Origin: Candidatus Marispirochaeta associata
GTDB lineage: Bacteria > Spirochaetota > Spirochaetia > JC444 > Marispirochaetaceae
Length of the DNA: 64,000 bases
Assembly: GCA_001749745.1 (NCBI GenBank)
Contig: JWTM01000424.1
Coordinates: forward strand, 248,001-312,000
Reading direction: 5' to 3'
How positions within the stretch are numbered: position 1 is the first letter of the stretch; each line of letters opens with the position of its first letter. A program made the translations under genes and the position numbers. The notes under the pieces were generated by a model. It was not told the origin of the DNA and ran no database searches. It worked only from the letters and a program-made list of their open reading frames with translations. Positions 43,447 through 50,530 of this stretch are shown here, in pieces.

Positions 43447-44322
43447 ATGAATCTGATTTCCAACGGTCGTCTCGATCTGAACCTGCTTCACCGACTGGAG
43501 CAGAAGCCGCCCCTCTTCAGTGAGGGGGATATCGTCTTCTGGACCGATCCCTACATCTCCGCCCATGTCCTCGAGGCTCACCTCGACCCCGACTCCGACG
43601 ACGCCTCCCGACGGCCGGAGAGTATCGACGGGACCGTCGCCTTTATCGCCGGCCGCTATTCGCCCGGAGAATACCCCCGGCTGCTGGATTTAGGCTGCGG
43701 TCCGGGACTCTACTGCGAGCGCTTCTTCGACGCCGGCTACGAAGTGAGCGGGATCGATTTCTCGGCCGCAAGTATCGACTTCGCCCGGGACCAGGCCCAC
43801 GACACCGGAAGAACCATAGAGTACCGGAAGCTCGATTACCGTGACTGGGAACCCGATAATGACGCCTGCGATCTGATTACCATGATCTTCGGCGATTTCT
43901 GCGTCTTGAGTCCCGCCGATCGGGACGGACTTCTTGGTAAGATCCGGCGCGCCCTGCGTCCCGGCGGCCTCTTTCTCTTCGACTGTTTTACTGAGCTCTA
44001 TCTGCCGGGGCCGGACGAGCGCGCCTGGTATACCATGCTCTACGACGGTTTCTGGCGGGGGGAAGAGAATCTGGTGCTGGAGATTAAGCACCGCTATCAA
44101 GAGGAGCGGGTCCATCTGAACCGCTACCTAATTATAAGTGCCGACGGCGAGGTTCAGAGCAGCCATATCTGGCACCGCTGGTACGAGCGGGCCGAGCTGC
44201 GTTCGTTGATGCAAGATGCCGGGTTCGAGGTTGATGGAATGTGGGGGGACTTAAGCGGCGCACCGCTCAGGCCGAGTCCTGAATGGTTCGGTCTGGCGGC
44301 GCGCCTCGTCGGCAATCCTTAA
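43447..44322 (+). CDS. Class I SAM-dependent methyltransferase
   Basis: 291 residues from the ATG at 43447. The SAM-binding motif I is LLDLGCGPGLYCERF (about residue 78), with motif II-like VSGIDFSAASIDFA and the post-motif LRPGGLFLFDCF. It is a cytosolic small-molecule or protein methyltransferase with no substrate clue. It diverges from polB by 51 bp and converges with mrp (4-bp overlap). No good ribosome site precedes the ATG. Confidence 0.87.
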   Translation: MNLISNGRLDLNLLHRLEQKPPLFSEGDIVFWTDPYISAHVLEAHLDPDSDDASRRPESIDGTVAFIAGRYSPGEYPRLLDLGCGPGLYCERFFDAGYEVSGIDFSAASIDFARDQAHDTGRTIEYRKLDYRDWEPDNDACDLITMIFGDFCVLSPADRDGLLGKIRRALRPGGLFLFDCFTELYLPGPDERAWYTMLYDGFWRGEENLVLEIKHRYQEERVHLNRYLIISADGEVQSSHIWHRWYERAELRSLMQDAGFEVDGMWGDLSGAPLRPSPEWFGLAARLVGNP

Positions 44323-45152
44323 GCCGAGGCCTCTACCTTGGCGACGATCTTCTCGACAATGGCGAGCATCGCCTCGGCGGCGGGTCCGTTGTCGGCCGAG
44401 ATAAACCCTGAACCTGCGTCGCCTCCCTGCATGATCCGGGGATCAAGCGGCAATTCGCCCAAGAAGGGCTCTTCGAAGCGGTCTGCGATACTCTTTCCGC
44501 CCCCTTTGCCGAAGATGGGCGTCATGGTGCCGCATTCAGGACAGATGAATCCGCTCATATTCTCGATTAGGCCGAGGATCGGCACCTTCAGCTCCCGGGC
44601 GAAGGAGACGCTCTTCATACAGTCCAGGTTGGCTACCTCCTGAGGAGTGGTGACGATTACCGTGCCGGCCATATCGGGCAGGAGCTGGCAGATCGAGAGG
44701 GGTTCGTCGCCGGTTCCCGGCGGGGTGTCGATAACCAGATAGTCGAGTTCTCCCCAGTTTACGTCCTTCAGGAACTGCTTAATTACGTTCATCTTGATCG
44801 GACCGCGCCAGATGATCGGCCGCTCGGGTTCATAGCCGGCCAGGGCCAGGCTGACGACTCGCAGATTCGGTCCTGCTTCGATCGGTTCTATCCGGCTCTC
44901 GTCGTTGGAGAAGAGCTGTTCCTGGTCGACGCCGAGCATCTTGGGCACATTGGGGCCGTGGATGTCGATATCGAGGATGCCGGTCTTCTTGCCCAGTTTC
45001 GCCAGACCCAGCGCCGTGTTGACCGAGACGGTCGTCTTCCCGACGCCGCCTTTGCCGCTCATGACCATTATTATATTCTTAACGCCGGCCAGGTTGTCCC
45101 GGAGTTCCCGGGTCTCTTCGGCCTGCTGAACTAGTCTGTTCTTCTGTTCCAC
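44319..45152 (-). CDS. mrp: Mrp/NBP35-family Fe-S cluster carrier ATPase
   Basis: 277 residues. The deviant Walker A is MSGKGGVGKTT, switch I-like DIDIHGPNVP follows, and VIDTPPGTGDE is Walker B. A CPEC pair (FICPECG, about residue 205) matches the bridging cluster site of Mrp dimers. It assembles and hands over 4Fe-4S clusters to target proteins. It follows the NifX-like gene by 53 bp on the same strand; the window encodes at least four cluster-containing candidates for clients. Confidence 0.94.
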   Translation of the reverse strand: MEQKNRLVQQAEETRELRDNLAGVKNIIMVMSGKGGVGKTTVSVNTALGLAKLGKKTGILDIDIHGPNVPKMLGVDQEQLFSNDESRIEPIEAGPNLRVVSLALAGYEPERPIIWRGPIKMNVIKQFLKDVNWGELDYLVIDTPPGTGDEPLSICQLLPDMAGTVIVTTPQEVANLDCMKSVSFARELKVPILGLIENMSGFICPECGTMTPIFGKGGGKSIADRFEEPFLGELPLDPRIMQGGDAGSGFISADNGPAAEAMLAIVEKIVAKVEASA

Positions 45153-45205
45153 CGTGGGTACCCCTTATCTATCTTGTTCGGAGTGCTAATGAAAGCGCTG
45201 CCCGT

Positions 45206-45547
45206 TTAATGCCCGTGCTGATGGTCGCAGAGATCGTCGCCCTCTTCAAGGGTTCCGGCCTCGAGTTTGGCGATAACCTCGTCGATTGAACCGAGGACGC
45301 CGCAAATTTGGTCGATTCCCTGGGCGCTGAAGAGATCCCGAGCTTTTTGGCCGATTCCACCGACTACGACGCACTCTGCGCCGAGTTCCTTGACGAAGGC
45401 GGGGATTCGTCCCGGAGCGTGGGGCGGGGCGGCGTGCTCGGTGCGGGAGACGCAGGCGCCGTTCTCGATCTCGACGGTAATAAACTGCGGCGCGTGGCCG
45501 AAATGTCCGGCCATTTGGCCGTTCTCTGCTGCTATGGCGTATTTCAT
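45206..45547 (-). CDS. NifX/NifB-like Mo-Fe cofactor-binding-domain protein
   Basis: 113 residues, single dinitrogenase iron-molybdenum cofactor domain: AAENGQMAGHFGHAPQF at the N-terminus, then CVVVGGIGQKARDLF. The His-rich tail (CDHQHGH) is common in these small proteins and suggests metal binding. Stand-alone members occur widely in anaerobes without nitrogenase, next to Mrp and DUF5320. No nif structural genes are in view. It has its own promoter with a Fur-like palindrome. Confidence 0.9.
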   Translation of the reverse strand: MKYAIAAENGQMAGHFGHAPQFITVEIENGACVSRTEHAAPPHAPGRIPAFVKELGAECVVVGGIGQKARDLFSAQGIDQICGVLGSIDEVIAKLEAGTLEEGDDLCDHQHGH

Positions 45548-45560
45548 GTATGCTTCCTTG

Positions 45561-45606
45561 ATTGAAAATCAATCTCAATAATAGAGATTTGCCTGTTCCT
45601 CGTCAA
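45561..45606 (-). promoter_or_regulatory. NifX-mrp promoter with Fur-like palindrome
   Basis: On the minus strand TTGACG (45606-45601) and TATTAT (45583-45578) are 17 bp apart. ATTGAGATTGATTTTCAAT (45579-45561) lies immediately after, sharing the ATTGA-N9-TCAAT form with the DUF5320 promoter. Confidence 0.6.
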
Positions 45607-46574
45607 GTGGATCGGTCAATAGCTTTCTCGAAGCGGCCGATGAACTCCGGGGCAGGCGCATCCCCGGGCTGGGCGGCGAACTCCAGCGCGGCGAGGGCGA
45701 TCAGCTCCTCCCGCTCCTTCTCGTCCACCGGGAGGTGGAAGAAGCGTCCCCGCGGCAGTTCGGCCGCCAGGCGCGGATAGTGCTCCTGTTCGTGAATCTT
45801 GTCTTTGACGCCGTTGAGGATCAGCACCTCCTGCTCGACCCGGCCCAGGCGTCCGTAGAGCTCGAACTCCCGCACCGCTTGGGCACAACGCTTCCATTTC
45901 CAGATCTCGGCCCCGTCGATGAAGAGCTCCGTCCGGCGGCGTTGGAATGCCTCGTTCATGCCGGAGAGAGCGATCCGCTTGGCCAGTGGACGAACCATCC
46001 TCCAGAAACCTATCGGCGTAAGGGGGGCTATGTAGCGGAGTATCCACTTGGGGAACCAGAGGGTGTGCATGGGATCGAAGAGGAGCACAGTCGGGGCGGA
46101 TAGGATCCCTTCGATAAGTCCGTGGGCGATAACCGCCGATCCCCAGCAGGTCCCGACCAGCAGGAAATCCTTCCCTCCGCCGAGTCCCAACTGCTTGATC
46201 GCCCGGGCGATATCCCTGGCCTTGCTGCTCATATCGAGGCGGGCCCGTTTGCGGTCGAGCCGGCTCGAGTTTTTCTCCCTGGTCTCCAGGTAGTAGCATT
46301 CGGCCCGGGTATCGACCACATTGAAGAATCCCCGAAATCCCTCCTCCACGGTACCCCATCCGGGGATAAAGAGGATCGGCCGAACCGTGGCGGCCTCCGG
46401 CGGGCGGTGGTGAATGACCCGAATCTCACCGTCATCCACCGGGAGGTAGATCTCCTCTGTGTAGCGAGGATCGAAGCGGGTATGTTCTTCCGGGGGACGC
46501 AATCCGGCCAGCTTCCGTGATAATTCCTCTCGGAGGTGATTCGGTACGTCGTAGAAATCTCTGCTTGATCCCAT
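45603..46574 (-). CDS. Alpha/beta hydrolase-fold protein
   Basis: 323 residues from the ATG at 46574 with AAGGAGCCGACC before it. The oxyanion-region segment is FIPGWGTVEEGF and the nucleophile elbow is VGTCWGSAVIAHG, where Cys replaces the usual Ser (G-x-C-x-G), as in PHA synthase-like proteins. Candidate acid is Asp in NGVKDKIHEQEHYP with His following. It may be a Cys-nucleophile esterase, acyltransferase or polyester-related enzyme. No PHA genes accompany it. Confidence 0.82.
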   Translation of the reverse strand: MGSSRDFYDVPNHLREELSRKLAGLRPPEEHTRFDPRYTEEIYLPVDDGEIRVIHHRPPEAATVRPILFIPGWGTVEEGFRGFFNVVDTRAECYYLETREKNSSRLDRKRARLDMSSKARDIARAIKQLGLGGGKDFLLVGTCWGSAVIAHGLIEGILSAPTVLLFDPMHTLWFPKWILRYIAPLTPIGFWRMVRPLAKRIALSGMNEAFQRRRTELFIDGAEIWKWKRCAQAVREFELYGRLGRVEQEVLILNGVKDKIHEQEHYPRLAAELPRGRFFHLPVDEKEREELIALAALEFAAQPGDAPAPEFIGRFEKAIDRST

Positions 46575-46636
46575 GGTCGGCTCCTTAGAGATTACTATTG
46601 TGCACAGCTTTTTCGACAACGCAACCTTTTTGTACT

Positions 46637-46659
46637 GTTCCTAACTCTGTAGATATCTT
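46637..46659 (+). repeat. Left terminal inverted repeat of the IS
   Basis: Contains CTAACTCTGTAGATATCTT. It overlaps the transposase stop codon by two bases. Confidence 0.65.
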
Positions 46660-47779
46660 ACGCCCAACTGTAGGCGGGTAGATACTCTAATCCCTCTTTC
46701 AAGGGAGTCGCGATGCTTTTGAGCCATATGCAGCGATCTCTACTCATAATCCCTCGAACCCGGCTTAGGAAGCGCCGTTGGGTGAAGAGGGTCTTCATCT
46801 CCCGTTGAATGAGTCCCGAACTAATCCCCGCTTGCTCCGCATGAGTTCTCATGCGCTCGTCCCGACCGTTGATTCTGTATGGTTTACAATAATTATGGTA
46901 AAGCCGATAAACTGCCAAACGTTCCATCTGAGTGACTACATTTCTGCCGAACTGCACTGATTCCCGAGTATGCTCGGCCAAGTCCTTCCGGATCTCGCGG
47001 TCCAGGTAGTTCACGCTGAAGAGGGGATTGGTCAATGTTCGGGCTTTCTTCGAGCTGCAGGTTTGGTGATGCAGTACCGACCGCTCCCCATCGTTAAGAT
47101 TCCTCATCACCGTACCGTACAGCCGATGCTCATCGGTGAGGAGAGCGGTTGTCGTGTGTGGCGTCTTCTCCTTCAAGAAGAGAGCTTGGCGTACTAACTC
47201 CTCGAATGATTCATAAATCGTTACCCGACCATGAATAAATCTTTTTTGAAGAATGGTGTTTCGTTTCTTCTGATACGGTGTCATTCTCCCCTTCCTTCGT
47301 AGATGAGCATAGTCGGAGAAGATCCAGTATTGGGAATTCTTTCCTGCCAAGAGTTGAATGTTATTGGGAAAGTACTGCGAGACGGCGAAGCTTTCAAAAC
47401 CATCGGCAACCAGATCCTCATTGAGTTCAAGAGAATCCAGGAGATCAGCATGCACGGCCATGGCTTGCCGGGCGAGGCGAGAGATCCGGTCGCTAATACA
47501 GTGGGGAGAGGCCTTGAGGATGCGCGCCATATCCCGGATGCCGGCGGCGGTATGTAAGAGTTCGAAGATCCTTCGATACGATATAGTACGTTGGGTCATA
47601 TAATCGAGGGAGAAGGTTTGCGAGGAGAAGTGTCTGCCGCATGCTTTACAGCGGTAGCGTTGGATCGATCCACGGACTGCTGATTGATAGCGGCCGTGTC
47701 GCACATACCAGGCGAAGCCCACGGGAGCGGTTTGATGATACTCGCAATCAGGGTTCGGGCAGAAAAGGGGTCTTTTCAT
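46658..47779 (-). CDS. Zinc-ribbon transposase-like protein
   Basis: 373 residues. The N-terminus has a zinc ribbon with CPNPDCEYH and, about 35 residues later, YRCKACGRHFSS, as in InsA/IS1-like and IS1595-like transposases. A helix-turn-helix-like part follows (GIRDMARILKASPHCISDRISRLA). Acidic residues that could form a DDE set are in VADGFESF, LLTDEHRLYG and the C-terminal half, but I cannot fix the triad. Position inside inverted repeats supports a transposase. Frame intact, so possibly active. Confidence 0.75.
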   Translation of the reverse strand: MKRPLFCPNPDCEYHQTAPVGFAWYVRHGRYQSAVRGSIQRYRCKACGRHFSSQTFSLDYMTQRTISYRRIFELLHTAAGIRDMARILKASPHCISDRISRLARQAMAVHADLLDSLELNEDLVADGFESFAVSQYFPNNIQLLAGKNSQYWIFSDYAHLRRKGRMTPYQKKRNTILQKRFIHGRVTIYESFEELVRQALFLKEKTPHTTTALLTDEHRLYGTVMRNLNDGERSVLHHQTCSSKKARTLTNPLFSVNYLDREIRKDLAEHTRESVQFGRNVVTQMERLAVYRLYHNYCKPYRINGRDERMRTHAEQAGISSGLIQREMKTLFTQRRFLSRVRGIMSRDRCIWLKSIATPLKEGLEYLPAYSWA

Positions 47780-47843
47780 GGATAAATCCTCCGTTTAATG
47801 ATGGTTCTATCCATAAATAGTGGTAGAAGAAGGGTTTTGCTTC

Positions 47844-47866
47844 AAAAAATCTACAGATTTAGAGAC
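47844..47866 (-). repeat. Right terminal inverted repeat of the IS
   Basis: Reverse complement carries CTAAATCTGTAGATTTTTT, matching the left end. Confidence 0.65.
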
Positions 47867-47900
47867 ACTAATAGTATCTTTAAACCTGAGGAATATGCTA

Positions 47901-48443
47901 ATGAAGAAGCGATTATTGTTGGTCCCGCTTCTCTCCTTCGCGCTCTTGTTTTTCTCCGCCTGCGTCACCGATTCGAAACTGGCCGAACTGGAACAGTTTG
48001 AACCGGTTCCTACGCTGACTCCGCTGGAAGTGGTTACTATTCAGCTGCAGGCACTGCGCAACAACGACGAGAACGATAAGGGTATAGAGATAGCTTTTCG
48101 GTTCGCCTCGCCCCGGAACAAGCGTTTCACCGGTCCGGTGGCGAAGTTTGCGACCCTGTTTGACTCTGAAACATTCAGCCCCATGCTGGATCCGATAGAC
48201 ACCGAATACATGTTGCCGCGGATTACCGAAACGGTGGTTATGCAGCCGGTACGAATGACCGCCCGGGACGGAAGGGTGCTGATCTATATCTTTCTGCTTT
48301 CGAAACAGGATCAGGGTCGGTATCAGGACTGCTGGATGGTGGAGGGGGTTCAGCCTTACCTGCAACCCGGGGAGCAGGGCGATGAGCCGTCGATCCCTGA
48401 GCTGGAGGATATTGAGGTCGAGGGCGGGACCTTCTCAGCTTAA
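47901..48443 (+). CDS. DUF4864-like lipoprotein
   Basis: 180 residues from the ATG at 47901 with GAGG nine bases upstream; upstream in-frame starts run into the IS end. The signal peptide ends in FFSAC (lipobox, Cys about 20). The mature part (VVTIQLQALRNNDENDKGIEIAFRFASP, then QPVRMTARDGRVLIYIFLLSKQ) resembles DUF4864, a small NTF2-like exported fold of unknown function. The IS lies 34 bp upstream and may have displaced or replaced the native promoter. The 3' end overlaps nadE by 9 bp, convergent. Confidence 0.78.
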   Translation: MKKRLLLVPLLSFALLFFSACVTDSKLAELEQFEPVPTLTPLEVVTIQLQALRNNDENDKGIEIAFRFASPRNKRFTGPVAKFATLFDSETFSPMLDPIDTEYMLPRITETVVMQPVRMTARDGRVLIYIFLLSKQDQGRYQDCWMVEGVQPYLQPGEQGDEPSIPELEDIEVEGGTFSA

Positions 48444-50396
48444 GCGTTCTATCTCCCGCAACCAGAGCTCCGCATCCGCATCCGACGGCATGCGCCAATC
48501 TCCCCGGGGAGAGAGGGATATGGTTCCTACTTTGGGGCCGTCGGGCAGGCAGGAACGCTTGAACTGCTGAGAAAAGAAGCGCCGGTAGAAACTCTTCAGC
48601 CAGCTGAGCAGGATCTCCCGAGGATATTGGTCCGCGAAAGCATGCTTCGCCAGGAACAGCACTTTTGCAGGTTCGCCGCCGGAGCGGATTGCATGGTAGA
48701 GAAAGAAGTCGTGCAGCTCGTAGGGCCCGATGGTATCTTCGGTCTTCTGGGCGATGTTGCCTTCCGCATCGGGAGGCAGGAGTTCCGGCGAGATAGGGGT
48801 GTCGACGATGTCGGCGAGAATCTTCGCCGCCTCCGGCCCGGCCCAGCTCTCGGCCACATACTTCACCAGAAATTTAACCAGCGTCTTCGGTACCCCGGTA
48901 TTGACCGCATACATCGACATGTGGTCCCCGTTATAGGTACACCAGCCTAAAGCGAGTTCGGAGAGATCTCCCGTCCCGATGACGATACCCCCCTCCATGT
49001 TGGCCTTGTTCATTAGGAACATGGTGCGCTGCCGGGCTTGGACGTTTTCGTAGGCCGTATCTTCGGGCTTTCCCGAGTGCTGAAGATCCTTGAGCTGCAG
49101 CTTGCTGGCCGGACCGATCTCGACTGTTTCGAGGGAGAGTCCCATCGCCTCGGTGAGCTTCTCTACGTTGCCGCGGGTGCGGCTGGTGGTCCCGAATCCG
49201 GGGAGGGTGTAGCTCTTTATTCCTTTGAGATCCAGTCCTAACTCGCGGAAGGCCTCCACCGTCACCAGGAGGGCCAGGGTCGAATCCAGGCCGCCGGATA
49301 AGCCGATTATCGCCGTGCTGCAGCCGATATGGGCCAGCCGGGAGGCAAGCCCCGCGCTCTGGATGGCAAAGATCTCCCGGCAGCGGGCCTCCAGGTCGCC
49401 GCTTTCGGCCGGGACAAAGGGGTTTCGTACCAGCGGCCGGGCAAGGTTGTGACTCTTGCTGCTAGGCGGCTCGGCTTCGATCCGGATCTCCCGGTAGGGA
49501 ATCGAGCTTTCGGAGGCGGAGAAGGTGGTCGAGTTGATCCGCTCGTGATCGATAAAGGAGAGGTCGATGTCGCCCACGAGCAATTGCTCATCCCGTCGGA
49601 AGCGCTCCGCTTCGGCAATGAGGCTTCCGTTCTCGGCGATTAAGGCGTGCCCGCCGAAGACGGTATCCGTCGTCGATTCTCCGGTACCGGCCGAGGCATA
49701 GACATAGGCGGTCAGGGTGCGGGCCGACTGCTGGCGCACAAGCTCCTTCCGGTACTCCGCCTTGCCGACCAGTTCGTTACTGGCCGAGGGATTGAGAATC
49801 AGCTCGGCCCCGGCCGCGGCCAGATCGGAGCTCGGGGGATTGAGAGCCCAGAGATCCTCGCAGATCTCTACGCCGAAGCTGAGTCTGCGGCCGCCTATTG
49901 GTAGTGAGAAGAGCAGGTCCCGGCCGAAAGGGGCCCGACGGCCGGCGAAGTCGGCCTCATTACCGGCTCCCGTTTCTGTTTTCCCGCTGGCGAACCACCG
50001 GGCCTCGTAGAACTCCCGAAAGTTGGGAATGATAGTTTTGGGGACGATACCGTGGAGCCTCCCTGATCCGATTACCAGGGCGCAGTTGAAGAGTCTGCCC
50101 CGCCTCTGTACCGGGGCGCCGAGGATAAAGAGCCCTTCGATCTCGCGGCTGGCGGCGATCAGCTCCGCCGCGGCCTCTTCGGTCCCCGCAAGCAGCCGTT
50201 GCTGCTGAAACAGGTCGGCGCAGGTGTAGCCGCTCAGGCCCAGCTCGGGGAAAACGCTAATAAGAACTCCCTGTTCCGATGCGCTGCGCATCAGATTCAA
50301 GCTCTCCCGGGTATTGAATTCGACGGCGCCGGGTTTTACCCGGGGCAGAGCGGCGGCGGTGCGGATAAAACCGTAATCGATAAGGGACTCTTGCAT
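48435..50396 (-). CDS. nadE: Glutamine-hydrolysing NAD+ synthetase
   Basis: 653 residues with two domains. N-terminal nitrilase-type glutaminase (about 1-290): FPELGLSGYTCADL (Glu), Lys in VPKTIIPN, and Cys in VEICEDLWA. C-terminal synthetase: IIGLSGGLDSTLALL P-loop (about residue 365), then GTGDLSELALGWCTYNGDHM. It converts deamido-NAD to NAD using Gln-derived ammonia through a tunnel between domains. Length and motifs are normal for the bacterial two-domain form. Confidence 0.95.
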   Translation of the reverse strand: MQESLIDYGFIRTAAALPRVKPGAVEFNTRESLNLMRSASEQGVLISVFPELGLSGYTCADLFQQQRLLAGTEEAAAELIAASREIEGLFILGAPVQRRGRLFNCALVIGSGRLHGIVPKTIIPNFREFYEARWFASGKTETGAGNEADFAGRRAPFGRDLLFSLPIGGRRLSFGVEICEDLWALNPPSSDLAAAGAELILNPSASNELVGKAEYRKELVRQQSARTLTAYVYASAGTGESTTDTVFGGHALIAENGSLIAEAERFRRDEQLLVGDIDLSFIDHERINSTTFSASESSIPYREIRIEAEPPSSKSHNLARPLVRNPFVPAESGDLEARCREIFAIQSAGLASRLAHIGCSTAIIGLSGGLDSTLALLVTVEAFRELGLDLKGIKSYTLPGFGTTSRTRGNVEKLTEAMGLSLETVEIGPASKLQLKDLQHSGKPEDTAYENVQARQRTMFLMNKANMEGGIVIGTGDLSELALGWCTYNGDHMSMYAVNTGVPKTLVKFLVKYVAESWAGPEAAKILADIVDTPISPELLPPDAEGNIAQKTEDTIGPYELHDFFLYHAIRSGGEPAKVLFLAKHAFADQYPREILLSWLKSFYRRFFSQQFKRSCLPDGPKVGTISLSPRGDWRMPSDADAELWLREIERLS

Positions 50397-50468
50397 AGCT
50401 TGATGATAGGACGGCCTCTATCCTTCGGTCAAGAAAGAGTAATGAGATGCTTCGACCGTTGAAATCGT

Positions 50469-50497
50469 TTGATCTTGCCTGTATGATTCACTAAATA
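50469..50497 (+). promoter_or_regulatory. Candidate promoter of the GH31 gene
   Basis: TTGATC and TAAATA with 17-bp spacing, 34 bp before the ATG at 50531. Moderate match to the housekeeping-sigma consensus. Confidence 0.4.
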
Positions 50498-50530
50498 TGA
50501 AAGTGTTTCCCAGTTCTAAATGAGGTCTGA

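Larger units (their letters stand above)
46637..47866. mobile_element. Insertion sequence with imperfect terminal inverted repeats
   Basis: The 23-bp ends at 46637-46659 and 47844-47866 are inverted copies with 18 of 23 matches, sharing the core TCTGTAGAT. A directly repeated ACT adjoins both ends outside, consistent with a 3-bp target duplication. The single gene inside encodes a zinc-ribbon transposase-like protein on the minus strand. Length is 1230 bp. I cannot assign the IS family with certainty. Confidence 0.7.

Noticed and set aside
45206..45547. Evidence for nitrogen fixation
   Set aside because: The NifX-like domain occurs widely without nitrogenase and no nifHDK, nifE or nifN gene is in the window.
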